From Symbiodinium natans (Eukaryota > Sar > Dinophyceae > Suessiales > Symbiodiniaceae), in NCBI GenBank assembly GCA_905221605.1, contig CAJNDS010002379.1, forward strand, positions 1,137,001 to 1,201,000: DNA of 64,000 nucleotides, written 5' to 3'. Below the pieces are notes generated by a model. The model saw only the letters and a list, made by a program, of their open reading frames with translations. It had not been told where the DNA came from and did no database searches. Shown one piece after another: positions 43,421 through 55,191 of the stretch. Both the position numbers and the translations under genes were made by a program. Positions within the stretch are counted from its first letter, which is position 1. The number at the start of each line of letters is the position of its first letter.

Positions 43421-44230
43421 CGGAAGGGTTTTAGGGAATGTTCGTTGACGTGTCATGGGCGATGGCAAACCCTAAGCCCTAAACCCTTACTTACCCCCCA
43501 AAAACGTTCATGGAGGTTATTCCGGCCGGGTGGGGTAGTTTTCAATGCCCCGCCTCACAGACACCTCGCAAAGGAGCTGTTTAGGGTTTAGGGTTTAGGG
43601 TTTAGGGTTTAGGGTTGAGTCGAACCTAGGTGCGGTGTCTATTCTTACTTGGGGTTGTGGAGCTTTCCCAAACCCTAGTAAGAAAGCCTAAAATCCTCGG
43701 GAGGGGGGGGGGAGGGGAGGCGAGGGTTTAGGGTTCAGGGTTTAGGGTTTAGGGTTTAGGGTTTAGGGTTGAGGGAGCGGGCGTGGGGAGTCCGAGTCCT
43801 AGCCCAAAGGCTGCATTCCAAGGGCGGAGTTCCATGGTCCCTTCAGATGGGCCCGTACATGGGACCCATATTTACCCCATATGCCCTAAACCCTAAACCC
43901 TAAACCCTAAACCCAAAAACCCTAAACCCCAAACCTTAAACCCTAAACCCTAAACCCGAAACCCTAAACCCTAAACCCTAAACCCCAAACCCCAAAAGCC
44001 CTAGCTGCCCAACCCCTTATATACCCCCTTATATACACCTTATATACACCTTATATACCCCCATATATACCCCACATATACCCCCTTATATACACCTTAT
44101 ATACCTCATATATACCCCATATATACCCCACATATACCCCATATATACCCTAGGGGCCCATACTTCACACTTGAAAGAAGGTAAGGGGCCATATTAAAGG
44201 ACCACCCTAAACCCCTAAACCATAAACCCT
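43421..44230. repeat. telomeric tracts, TATATACCCC minisatellite
   Basis: TTTAGGG at 43577-43616 and 43728-43772, and CCCTAAA at 43884-44005. 44015-44155 is a CTTATATACACC / ATATATACCCC minisatellite of about 10-12 bp. Islands show no gene. Confidence 0.8.
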
Positions 44231-44518
44231 CAACCCTAAACCCTAGCTGAGCTTCAAGCAGAGCCTACGCAAGTTCGAATTCGCGACCTCAGTTGCTGAA
44301 AGCCCTGAAAAACCCTAAAAACCTCATAAAACCCATAAAGCCCTTACCCTCAGCCCTAATCAGCCCTCAACCCTGAACCCTCAGTTGCTCTAAGCCCTAA
44401 ACCCAGAACCCTGAACCCTGAACCCTAAACCTAAACCCTAAACCCTAAACCCTAAACCCTAATCCCTAAACCCTAAACCCTAAACCCTAAACCCTAAACC
44501 CGTCTCTGCCCACAGATC

Positions 44519-44598
44519 GTCGCCCCGACAGGAGACGATGCCTTTGACACGCTTTCCAGCCACGTCCGGCTTTCAGCTCACAGAACGCCAGTGTCGGG
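44519..44598 (+). CDS. candidate exon, unknown protein
   Basis: CCCACAG acceptor and 26 open codons reading IVAPTGDDAFDTLSSHVRL; the border to the following TTTAGGG tract is unresolved. A rival minus frame is open. A similar-looking island at 44232-44305 (KQSLRKFEFATSV) precedes it on the same strand. Confidence 0.25.
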
Positions 44599-44862
44599 TT
44601 TAGGGTTTAGGGTTTGGGGTTTAGGGCTGGTATTTAGGGTTTAGGGTTCAACCCTGAACCCGGATGAAACCATAAACCCCTAAACCGTAAACCCTGAACC
44701 CTCAATCCGAAACCCGGAGCTCACGTTATGCTTTTGGTTTTGTGCTTCGGATGTTTTGGGCTTAGGCTCCTTTTTTTGCGGTTTCATGCTTGCAGGTTCG
44801 TCTGTGTCGGGTTGTTTAGGGTTTAGGGTCTGGAGTTTAGGGTTTAGGGCTTAGGGTTTAAG

Positions 44863-45002
44863 GCCCGAAGCTCGAGAAGAAGCACCTGTTCCGGGCCCAG
44901 GCGTGTAGGTTTCCCCATACAGGCGTGGTAAAGGAGAAGCCTCACAGGATAACCTTGAGCTCGAAGCCGTAGTGAAGCCTTGGCACCTAAACCGTCAAGC
45001 TT
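44863..45002 (-). CDS. candidate exon, unknown protein (weak)
   Basis: The minus strand is open through the whole island (about 47 codons, including GYPVRLLLYHACMGKPTRLG). On the plus strand two short blocks (PKLEKKHLFRAQ; LELEAVVKPWHLNRQ) with AG borders compete. The strand cannot be decided from the sequence alone. Confidence 0.2.
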
Positions 45003-45207
45003 GGGTTTGGGGTTTAGGGTTTAGGGTTTAGGGTTCAGGGTTAGGGTTTAGGGTTTAGGATTACCTCGGGTGATGACGTTTCGGAACCCGGGGGGCGCAG
45101 CCAGCCTGAATTCCAATCGGGGGCAATGACGTATCGGAGCCCCCTGAGAAAGCAGGAGGGATAGCGCCTTAGGCACGGCTGCCAACTACCCACCCAATTG
45201 GCAGTCA

Positions 45208-45246
45208 CTCCTCACTCACTCACTCACTCACTCACTCACTCACTCA
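45208..45246. repeat. (CACT)n microsatellite
   Basis: About nine copies of CACT/ACTC in a row. Confidence 0.9.
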
Positions 45247-45316
45247 TAAACCCCTAAAACCCTAAACGCCACAAGCCAACCCTGAACCCCTAAACACAAA
45301 GCTCGTTAAGAGGGGC

Positions 45317-45418
45317 CTGGCACGCAAGGTTGCAAGGAGCTTGCACCGTTCGTGATCTAGTAGGCTCACCATCTTAACCTTCATCTCCACGTCAGAGATG
45401 ATGTTGCAACCCAGAAGC
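45317..45418 (-). CDS. candidate minus-strand exon, unknown protein
   Basis: Reading the minus strand, TTTCAG|G opens at 45418 and runs about 34 codons (NIISDVEMKVKMVSLLDHER and CKLLATLRAR) to GCCAG|GCCCC, a GC donor, at 45317. A possible upstream exon at about 45565-45530 reads DENKLSGIFQLT. The composition is clearly protein-like. No domain recognised. Confidence 0.4.
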
Positions 45419-45607
45419 CTGAAATCTTGGAATAGGGTTTCGGGTTTAGGGTTTAGGGTTTAGGGTAGGGCTCTAGGGTGTAGGGTTTCGGGGTTTGCGG
45501 TAGGGTTTGGGTTAAGCCCCAGACCGTCAGTTGGAAGATGCCGGACAACTTGTTCTCGTCCTAAACCATCCTAAACCCTAAACCTCAATCTTAGGTGTGC
45601 ACCTACC

Positions 45608-46820
45608 ATGGCGGCAGCGTTTCGGTTGCCATTGTCGAGGCTGGACAAAGAGTCAGGGCGTGCCAACTTGGAAGCCCTTTTGACTTACCAAGAAGGGTTA
45701 GTAAGGTGGGTTATGAGGATAAAAAGAGGAGATACTAAGTTTCTAAGTAGATTTACTCTCCCTAAAACCTAAACCCTGAACCCTAAACGTAACTAAGTCA
45801 CAAGAGCTTGCAAGAAGAGTTTAGGGTTTAGGGTTAGCGTTTAGTTTTTTTGATGCCCCCTCAGGAGCAGGATACCGAATTTGACCCTGAAGCTCTACAG
45901 TCTTCAAAAAAGCCCGAAAGCCCTAAACCCAAAGCCCCTAAGCCCTGAAGCCCGAAAACCCTAAACCCCAAAATCCTGAAGCCCTAAAAGCCCTACAGCC
46001 CTAAAACCCGCCCAAACCCTCTCCCTGGTCTGTTGGGGTAGGCGGATTGTTTTTGGTGTGCTGGGTGCATGCATGGGGTGTTGTTTTGGGGACGTACCGA
46101 TATCCTAAACCCTAAACCCTAAACCCTAAACCCTAAACCCTAAACCCTAAACCCTAAACCCTAAACCCTAAACCCTAAACCCTAAACCCTAAACCCTAAA
46201 CCCTGTGGTAAGTCTCGCAGGGCAAAGGCCGAGTTCTCCTGGCCGAGCGCGACTTCGAAGCAGGTGCGTCCCGGCCCAGCTCTGTAGGGTTTAGAGCTTC
46301 GGGGCTTAGGGGTTTTGGGGTTTAGGATTTAGGGTTTAGGGTTTAGGGTTTAGGGTTTAGGGTTTAGGGTTTAGGGTTTAGGATTTAGGGTTTAGGGTTG
46401 AGGGTGGAAGGGTGGAAGGGTGGAAGGGTGGAAGGGTGTGGGGTTGAGGGCTGAGGTGTACTTGAAGGTACGTCGCATGCTTCTTGGAGGTGGTTTAGGG
46501 TGTCTTTGAAGGTCTTGTGGGGAGTAACAAGCAGCAAGGGGTTTAAGGGTAGAGTAAATTTCGCATGAATGACCCTATTTTTAACGTTCAAGTAGATGCT
46601 TTGGGATAGAGTTCTGGCCTGCTAGTTTTAGGGTTTGGGGAGTAGGGATTGGGGTTTAGGGTTTGGGGTTTACGGTTTAGGGACTGGGACGAACCGTGCC
46701 AGAATGTTGCTTGAATAATCAGGCTGGTGAGGGAGGCTTACAGAAGAGTCCAGCCGAGGAGAGAATCCTCCTGGAGTATCCCCTCATTGAGGCCGGCGTG
46801 CTTGCCAAAGTGTCCCCCTA
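45608..46820 (+). CDS. probable SET-domain protein, 5' exons
   Basis: Start in ACCATGG at 45608, exon 45608-45700 (MAAAFRLPLSRLDKESG, RANLEALLTYQEG), donor GTAAGG. Candidate exon at about 45865-45900 (EQDTEFDPEALQ). Exon 46221-46263 reads GKGRVLLAERDFEA (CGCAG acceptor, CAG|GTGCG donor). Exon from 46754 continues EERILLEYPLIEAGVLAKV after TCCAG. The last two join in phase to give the SET-N pattern G.Gr..A.rdf..ge.ilLEyPl. Candidate further exon at about 47405-47470 (ELPAVRALRGLHEAG). The catalytic NHSC part is not seen. Introns hold telomeric tracts (46107-46205, 46320-46390). If real, a lysine methyltransferase-type protein; the domain call rests on about 30 residues. Confidence 0.4.
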
Positions 46821-47620
46821 AACCCTAAACCCTAAACCCTAAACCCTAAACCCTAAACCCTAAACCCGAAACCCTAAACCCTAAACCCTAAACCCTAAAC
46901 CCTAAACCCTAAACCCTAAACCCTAAACCCTCAACCCTCAACCCTCAACCCTAAACCTTAAACCCTAAACCCTAAACCCTCAACCCTCAACCCTAAACCC
47001 TAAACCCTAAACCCTAAACCCTAAACCCTAAACCCTCAACCCTACCCTGAATCCCCAAGCCGCTGGGGGCCCCTAGAAGCCCTAAACCTTGACCCCTGAA
47101 GCCTTCAAGCCCCAAACCCTGAAGCCCTATAAGCCCTAAACGCCCTAAACCCCGAACCCTGAAGCCCTAAACCCTAAACCCTAAACCCTAAACCCTAAAC
47201 CCTAAACCCTAAACCCTAAACCCTAAACCCTAAACCCTAAACCCTAAACCCTAAACCCTAAACCCTAAACCCTAAACCCGAAAACCCTAAAACCCTAAAA
47301 CCCTAAAACCCTAAAGCCCTAAAACCCTAAAACCCTAAACCCTAAAACCCTAAACCCCAAACCCTAAACCCCCTACACACCCTAAAGCCCCCCTAAAGCC
47401 CCAAAGGCCGTCGCCGGCTCGGAGCTTCCGGCTGTGCGGGCCCTGCGGGGTCTCCACGAGGCGGGGGGTGGAGCGGGGGGTGTTTAGGGTTTAGGGTTTA
47501 GGGTTTATTTAGGGTTTAGGGTTTAGGGTTTAGGGTTTAGGGTTTAGGGTTTAGGGTCTAGGGTTTAGGGTTTAGGGTTCAGGGTTTAGGGTTTAGGGTT
47601 TTAGGGTTTGGAGGTCAGCA
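46816..47620. repeat. long telomere-type tracts, both orientations
   Basis: CCCTAAA at 46816-47045 and 47150-47375 with CCCTCAA and CCCTAAAA blocks; TTTAGGG at 47480-47620. The only island (47400-47475) is the SET-gene candidate exon. Confidence 0.9.
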
Positions 47621-47904
47621 TCTCATGTTCTAGCTTGCAACCTTTCAAGTGATGGGACAATCTCACCCGCCCATAACATCAAGAAACTATGCAGTTCATT
47701 CAATCCGTAAAACCTCAGGCTCCTTAGGCCTTAAGGCACCCACTTCAAGTTCTTAGTTCTTTCGCGGTGCCAATTCCATGGGGAGTTTCTCAATATGGGC
47801 TATGCCCGGCCCCCTCCTGGAACGGGTGTCTCGGGTTCCCCGCACCCCTGTTGACAAAGCTCGGGGTTTGGGGGTGGGGGGAGGGCGGGAGGGGGCGGGG
47901 TTGG

Positions 47905-47905
<1 letters not shown>
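47621..47905. other. unique sequence, no gene recognised
   Basis: No motif-bearing frame. Becomes G-rich towards the poly-G tract. Confidence 0.4.

Positions 47906-47958
<53 letters not shown>
47906..47958. repeat. poly-G run, 53 bases
   Basis: 53 consecutive G, flanked by GGCGGAGGGGGGCAGG and ending 24-30 bp from the left inverted arm of the next element. Length may be affected by sequencing of homopolymers. Confidence 0.85.
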
Positions 47959-48481
47959 CGGAGGGGGGCAGGAGGGGGTCCGGAGTCATACAAAGAGCGC
48001 GCAAGGACACATCAAGAGCGGGCAAGGTCGTATCAAGAGCGGTCCATACCAGGACGTGTTGTCAGACCTCTCTGAGAAGCCGTTTATGCGCTTTAGCCAC
48101 TGAGAAGCCGGAGAGCTAATCGACTCCTCAGTGGTCAGCAACAATTCACTCAGCTGAAAACGAACAAGTAGGGTATATATGTGACATGGCGTTGCCCGCG
48201 CCACTTTATTCCCATGTCGCACAGTACATGCCAAAATCTTGAGCATCACACAGTAAACATGTACGAGAGCCGCTTGTCGATGTCAGAAACATTGCTCTGT
48301 AAAAGGAGATTGACAGAAACGGCAGGAAAAAATCACTGATTCCACTGGGCCGATCGAGGCGACACGACAGCAACAAAGAGTGCCATGTCAGGAAAGGCGT
48401 AGCTTGCGATGTGCTTCTAGCGACCCCCCGGATGTTCTGCGATCGAATCCTGAGCGGGGTCCACTTTAAAATTTCGGTTTG

Positions 48482-48600
48482 CCACACAGAAACGTACATA
48501 TATATGTATATGCAGATATAGATATAGATATTCATATGCATATAAAAATATGTAGAGAGAAAGAGAGAGGAAAAAAGAAGAGAGAGAGAGAGAGAGGAAG
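48482..48600. repeat. ATAT/GATATA and GAGAGA microsatellites
   Basis: ATATATATGTATATGC, GATATAGATATAG and (AG)n in sequence. Confidence 0.85.
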
Positions 48601-48719
48601 AATGCGAGAGCAAGAAAGTGTGCCATACTAGTATCAAGTCATGCATTCTATAGTGCGACTGGAGCTGCCCACCTTCTTAACGAAATAGTCTGGACTATGG
48701 AGTATTCATCTGGAGCCGG

Positions 48720-49500
48720 GGGGGGGGAACCCCCTACTTAGGGTTCAACCTAAACCATGGGGGGGTTCGCTAAAAATCATAGGTTTGACAATTCTGCTAC
48801 AAAATCGCTTTGGGGGTTGATTTTGGGGCCTCAAAAAAACCGATTGGCGAGAACAGTGGCGCAGCCACATACCCAAAACAAAGAACCCGTGAACGGAAAT
48901 GCATCAGCTACACGACTTTCCCAACATGTTGGCAAAACACACACAAGTAGAAGTTCCTTGCCAGCTGACAACATTTGGATTGGCTTCCGGGGCTTCGAGC
49001 AAGCATACTGGTAAGGCACAACTTTTTTCGCATCTCCCCACGTTGGCTGGTTGAAGTTTTTAAGGTTCCGAGGCCTGGGTTACTTAACTTGGGGGGCTTG
49101 GGGGTTGAAATTTAAGGGTTCAGAGATCTGGGTTGCGTAACTGCTTGCTTTTGGAGGGCTGGGGGCCTGATGGGGCTTAAAGGGGCTTAAGGGAGCTCAA
49201 AGGGGGCGCAAGGGAGCTTAAGTGGCTCAAGGGGCAAGGGGCTTAGAGAACTTAAGGGCTTGGGGCCCTTAGGGTGCCTGGGGAAGATTAGTTGGCTCAG
49301 CAGACTTATGGGGCTTAGGGCCTTTAAGGGAGGTTTGGGGGCTGATCTCAAAGACTTGAGCCTAAACCTAAACCTAAACCTTATAGCTTTCAAGTCAAAA
49401 CTTCAACCCTTAAGCTTTAAACCCTGATATTTTAAGCCCTAACCTGGTTTTTTAAGCTTGCCCCTACCGCCTAAGCCCTAAACCCATAAATCCTAAACCC
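48720..49500. other. unique sequence, no gene recognised
   Basis: Contains GGGGCTTAAGGG-type decayed repeats at 49080-49340 and a short CCTAAA stretch at 49365-49500. No supported gene. Confidence 0.4.
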
Positions 49501-50211
49501 CCCCAATCCATGTTTGCTTTAAGGTATGCTCCGGTGGCTTGCGAAGGGTTTTGGCACAAATTTCAATAGATTTGGACCAGGTCAGGGACTTCACGCAACA
49601 TCTTGGCAGAAGCGGCAAAGGAACAGGGCGGCGGGAAGGAGTGGGGTGGGGGACCGTGTACACATGTCCCAAGCCAAGGACGACAGAATAGAAATAGATG
49701 AAAATCTCAGCGTTTAGGCTTGTCTGTCCAAGGTGCATACTGCGGAGCCCCTGATTTGAGGATGTTGATTTGCTTCCATGGGCTTCGGTAGGGTCGTACG
49801 GGATTGTTTGATTCTGTGAGCCGCGCGCGTGGGAGCACACGGGTAAAGTACGCTCACCGAGTGTCGAGTACACGGGACACGCGGAGTAAACCGGCTGCAT
49901 GCATGCAATGGGAAAAGGTGCTGCTGCAAAAAAGAAGCGGGAAACACTTCGCGAAATCTTTAAAGGCTGCTCCATTTCAACGACACGCTGATACACGCAG
50001 GCGCCGCTGAACAGGCGTGGACGAGCACGTCGCGTTTTTTTTGATACGGCTGGGATTCTCAAACTACACGCTGATACACGCAAAAACCTTCTCTGAGAAG
50101 CCGAATACACGCAGATACACGGTAGTACACGGTCGATTGGCGGAGACTGGGGGCCTGTTTTTTTTTTTTCACCCCCCCCCCCCCCCCGCCCCGGACTTTT
50201 TCTGTGTACCC

Positions 50212-51122
<911 letters not shown>

Positions 51123-51192
51123 TAAACAAGGGAGTTCCAAACTTGAAAAGACTTAGAGGGAACATCTGCAAGACCGAAAAAAAGGTAAATTT

Positions 51193-51678
51193 TTGGCCGA
51201 AGTATACACGGACCCCGGACACCGGGGGATACAAAAAAGCAGCATGGACTACAGACAAAGCTCCAACACTGAATGTGCAAGGAGAATGTGTGTTGATATC
51301 CGGAAAAACGACGAGACAGAGCCCCGACAACCCGAACTGGAAGTGATCGTATCGGATAGATGTCCAATCACAAGCCCTTACCTAAGGGGCGAAAAGCTCG
51401 AAACCAAGAAGATCCAAGAAGATCCAGGGCAAACCAAAACAACACCCGAACGGACTGAAGACTCTCAGAAGCTGGCAGCGTCATGCGTGCGCATGTTAAT
51501 GCATGTGCTGGAACCAACTGACACATCTCGCGTCGTGACCATCTGCCTGTGCGCGCCAGGGACAGCTTGCTTTGCAGAATGGTTTGTTTTGTTGAAGGAA
51601 TGTTATGTCATTCGGTGTAAAAATTGTTTGTGTCTACGTAAACTGCCGGTTGGTGTGTCAGATTGCTCCGGTACATAG
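51193..51678 (+). CDS. hypothetical ORF inside the TIR element
   Basis: A 161-codon frame starting MAEVYTDPGH, hydrophilic in the first 100 codons (EKLETKKIQEDPGQTKTTPE) and Cys-rich at the end (CYVIRCKNCLCLRK). It is the longest non-repetitive frame in the element. No transposase motif (no DDE or HUH pattern that I can recognise). It could be a chance frame. Confidence 0.25.
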   Translation: MAEVYTDPGHRGIQKSSMDYRQSSNTECARRMCVDIRKNDETEPRQPELEVIVSDRCPITSPYLRGEKLETKKIQEDPGQTKTTPERTEDSQKLAASCVRMLMHVLEPTDTSRVVTICLCAPGTACFAEWFVLLKECYVIRCKNCLCLRKLPVGVSDCSGT

Positions 51679-52203
51679 CTGGGTGATTCGTGGTTGTTCT
51701 TGTCCATCTCTTCGTAGACGCGCTGAAACTGTCACCCTAAATGCTATTTCAGTTTTCATTTTGTTTCGTCATGCCGCGGCGCCCAGAGCGAACGGCTTTT
51801 GTGGGGCGATACACTGCGGCAAAGAAACAGCACATAACCGACAAACAAATCACTAACGCCGACCCAAACCCTCATAGAGCATGTAGCACAGAGCAGTTAT
51901 ATATTTTGGCCAACAAGGAAGACTTTTGAGCATTTTTGTCAGTCAATAAACACAGCACAGCTTAGTCTCGGAAGGAGCGAAGCAACCAATCCGTATAGCA
52001 CGTCGTCCAGACCGCCCAGCAAAGTTTGTCCATGTATTATCCTTTCAAACTCAGAAATTGATGTTTAATTTGCACGCAGTACGTACATGTAGTTTGGGGA
52101 ACAGCCACTGAGAGGCCGGTTAGCACTGAGAGGCCGATTAGCTCTGAGAAGTCGATGAACACGTCCTGGTATGACCCTGCCTGCTGTATGTTAAAAATGA
52201 ATC

Positions 52204-52360
52204 AAACCCTGAACCCTAAACCCTAAACCCTAAACCCTAAACCCTAGACCCTAAACCCTAAACCCTAAACCCTAAACCCCTAAACCCTAAACCCCTAAAC
52301 CCTAAACCCTAAAACCCTAAAACCCTAAACCCCACACCCAAAACCCTAAACCCTAAACCC
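52204..52360. repeat. CCCTAAA tract splitting the right inverted arm
   Basis: About 155 bp of telomere-type repeat lie between the ACACGTCCTGGTA part and the 21-bp units of the right arm. The left arm has these parts adjacent, so the tract is a later insertion or expansion. Confidence 0.85.
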
Positions 52361-52551
52361 TGCCCGCTCTTCATACGACATTGCTCGCTTTTCATATGAC
52401 CTTGCCCGCTCTTTATATGTTTAGGGTTTAGGGTTTAGGGTTTAGGGATATGACCTTGTCTAGCGGTCAGGGTTTAGGTTCCACCCATCATTTATAGAGG
52501 ATCCTCGGCTTCAGGGTCTAGGGTTTAGGGTTTAGGGACCAAGCCCCAATT

Positions 52552-52654
52552 CTGGGGGATAACCCTAAGTGGTTTGTGGTCTGGGATAGGGATTATGGTA
52601 AACCCTACAATCATCCCTATGAAGGGCCGTTAGTATAAGGGGGAAACATCCCAA
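52552..52654. mobile_element. decayed MITE family 2 member
   Basis: The right half (GGGATTATGG, CCGTTAGTATAAGGGGGAAAC, CATCCCAA ending at 52654) matches the 39726 and 62288 elements. The left terminus is not recognisable. Confidence 0.55.
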
Positions 52655-52769
52655 GCTCGGGTTTTCATGGGCTTTTGGATTCAGGTCTGTGAGTGTTGAG
52701 ATCCCTACGATCTTGTTTTCCAGGCTATAGAGGTGGTAGGGTTCTGATAAGGGACCCCAAACCCCAAAC

Positions 52770-53580
52770 CCTAAACCCTGTTGGGCACTCAAGGGTCTGG
52801 CCTTGTCCTGGCCCACGCGCGCGCGGCCTTGGCCTTGGCCCTTCCAAATCGACCGGCCCTGTTGGGCACTCAAAGGGTCTGGCCTTGTCCTGGCCCGCAC
52901 ACGCGCGCGCGGGGCCTGTTGGGCACTCGCGGGTCTGGTTTTGTCCTGGCCCGCGCGCACACGGCCTTGACCTTGGCCTTGACCCTTCCAAATCGACCGG
53001 CCCTGTTGGGCACTCAAGGGTCTGGCCTTGTCCTGGCCCGCGCGCGCGCGCGGCCTTGGCCTTGGCCTCGGCCCTTCCAGATCGACCTGTTGAGTCTGGT
53101 TTTGTCCTGGCCCGCGCGCGCGCGGCCTTGGCTTTGGCCTTGGCCCTTCCAAATCGACCGGCCCTGTTGGGCACTTGGCCTTGGCCTTGGCCCTTCCAAA
53201 GCGACCGGCCCTGTTGGGCACTCTTGGCCCTTCCAAATCGACCAGCGGGTCTGGCCTTGTCCTGGCCCGCGCGCGCGCGGCCTTGGCCTTGGCCTTGGCC
53301 CTTCCAAATCGACCGGCCCTGTTGAGCGCTCAAGCGTCTGGCCTTGTCCTGGCCCGCGCGCGCGCGCGCGCGCGCGGCCTTGGCCTTGGCCTTGGCCACG
53401 GCAAATCGACCGGCCCTGTTGGGCACTCAAGGGTCTCTGCTTGGTCTTGTTTTAACTTTAATGGCAGCAAATCGACCGGCCCTGTTGGTCAGGCTTTGGG
53501 GCCAATGCCGTGTCCTGGCCCACGCCCGCGCGGCCTTGGCCTTGGCCTTGGCCCTTCCAAATCGACCGGCCCTGTTGGAA
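52770..53580. repeat. GC-rich minisatellite, variable ~60-115-bp units
   Basis: About nine units containing CTGTTGGGCACTCAAGG, TCTGGCCTTGTCCTGGCCC, GCGCGCGCG, GCCTTGGCCTTGGCCC and TTCCAAATCGACCGG, with deletions between units and CG runs of varying length. Open frames of 140-233 codons on both strands are by-products. Confidence 0.92.
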
Positions 53581-54160
53581 CCCTAAACCCTAAACCCTAA
53601 ACCCTAAACCCTAAACCCTAAACCCTAAACCCGAAACCCAAAACCCTAAACCGTAAACCCTAAACCCAAAACCCTAAACCCTAAACCCTAGACCCTAAAC
53701 CCTAAACCTTAAACCCGAAACCCTAAACCCCAAACCCCCCCCCTCGTTTAAGAACCCTGTTACAGGAGGGCCAGCTCGAGTTCCCCGCGATTTTCTACTG
53801 GGCGGCACTCTGCTCATTGACAGCGGCCGAGGTGGAACCTGGGGAGTTTAGGGTTTGGGGTTTAGGGTTTAGGGTTTAGGGTTTAGGGGTTTAGGGTTTA
53901 GGGTTGAGGGTTTTAGGGTTTAGGGTTGGGGGTTTAGGGTTTAGAGTTTAGAGGGGAGCATGGGGAGAGTCGCGTGCAGGTTTAGGGTTCGGGGTTTTAG
54001 GGTTTAAAGGGTGTGAAAGGGATTAGGGTTTAGGGTTTAGGCGGGCGGGGGGGGGGTTTAAGATTTCGGGATTGCTTCGGGGCGGGGCTTTAGGGGTGTC
54101 GAGTTCAGGGTTTAGGGTTTCGGGTCTAGGGTTTGGAAACCCGAAACCCGAAACCCTAAA
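53578..54160. repeat. telomere-type tracts around an exon-like island
   Basis: CCCTAAA at 53578-53735; TTTAGGG at 53851-53950, 54020-54035 and 54105-54135. At 54118-54170 the repeats switch to CCCGAAACCC, forming an inverted pair. Confidence 0.85.
53769..53848 (+). CDS. candidate exon, unknown protein
   Basis: CTGTTACAG|GAGGGCC acceptor and 26 open codons (EGQLEFPAIFYWAALCSLTA) ending near GAACCTGGGGAG before a TTTAGGG tract. Protein-like. Same strand as the later ankyrin gene. Confidence 0.3.
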
Positions 54161-54409
54161 CCCTAAACCCGAAGCCCTGAAAGGCACGCGCGTATGCCTC
54201 AACTTCCTGGGTGTAGAAAGGAAGATGATAGGTTGCATTTGCAACAAAGAATATTTTTTAATTCATTGAATCGCAGAAATCATGATTGAACTAGTGCCAA
54301 AACTAATGACAATGGTAGAACAGTATTCATAGGAAATACAGCATTGAATCTATTGACAATGATGGTGATGATATGTATACATTGCATTACGGTTAGATTA
54401 GATTAGATT

Positions 54410-54525
54410 TGAATTGCATTGCATTGCACTGCACTGCATTGCATTGCATTGCATTGCATGGCTTTGATTTGCATTGCATTGCATTGCTTTGATTTGCGTT
54501 GCATTGCATTGCATTGCAGTACGTA
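54410..54525. repeat. GCATT pentanucleotide array
   Basis: GCATTGCATTGCATT with GCACT and TGATT variants. Confidence 0.9.
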
Positions 54526-54807
54526 TGCAGCTAGAACTCTAATGAGAATAATGACAACGAGTTGAGGGTTTGGGGGTTTTGCGGGGTTTTAGGGTTACAC
54601 CTTTGTGTCGTTTGCACCCATCTGCAACTCACCCCGAACCGCAAACCTCCCCGCTCACGAATCCCTCTCCCCCCCTCCCAGCCCCTTCCCCGCCACCACT
54701 TAGCCCCTGCGCTGTCCAAGCCTGAAACCCTGAATTCTGAGCCTTTTTGACTTGGTAATTAGGGTTCGTAAGGTGGCATGCAGAACCTGAACCCTGAGCG
54801 TTTCTAC

Positions 54808-54926
54808 CTGGAGGTTCGTGGATACTTATCACCCTACTTATAAGTCTACTTATAACCTACTTAGGGGGCTCAGGGCGTTTATAAGTACAGTTATAATTGG
54901 GGTTATCAGTGCCCATGAACGTCCAA
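54808..54926. mobile_element. MITE family 1 member
   Basis: TGGAGGTTCGTGGATACTTATC at the left and GGGGTTATCAGTGCCCATGA..GTCCA at the right are inverted, and the interior GTACAGTTATA is shared with 34900-35037. Confidence 0.6.
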
Positions 54927-54945
54927 ATGCAGCACCTCAAGCGCA

Positions 54946-54993
54946 GGTCCGTGAGGCGCGATTCACCTGGCCGCCAGTGCCTGAGGAGACGCA
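54946..54993 (+). CDS. candidate exon, unknown protein
   Basis: GCGCAG|GTCCGTGAGG acceptor and 16 codons (VREARFTWPPVPEETQ) to CAG|GTGACA, phase 0 on both sides. Very short, so only the splice borders and composition support it. It abuts the right end of the MITE at 54926. Confidence 0.3.
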
Positions 54994-55027
54994 GGTGACA
55001 GCGGGGTCCATCAACCTCAAACCTCCA

Positions 55028-55165
55028 AACCTAAACCCTAAACCCTAAACCCTAAACCCTAAACCCTAAACCCTAAACCCTAAACCCTAAACCCTAAACC
55101 CTAAACCCTAAACCCTAAACCCTAAACCCCAAACCCCAAACCCTAAACCCTAAACCCTAAACATA
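55028..55165. repeat. CCCTAAA tract
   Basis: Near-perfect CCCTAAA with two CCCCAAA units. Confidence 0.95.
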
Positions 55166-55191
55166 ACAACCCCAAAACCGCTCCCCGCGCC

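Noticed and set aside
44863-45002. Plus-strand exon pair (PKLEKKHLFRAQ and LELEAVVKPWHLNRQ)
   Set aside because: A longer minus-strand frame covers the same bases without needing an intron; the strand is left undecided and the plus version is not annotated.
48420-48470. tRNA T-arm-like GATCGAATCCTGAGCG
   Set aside because: No matching acceptor stem, anticodon arm or D-arm upstream.
52565-53600. ORFs of 138-233 codons in the GC-rich minisatellite
   Set aside because: Open in several frames on both strands, following repeat units only.
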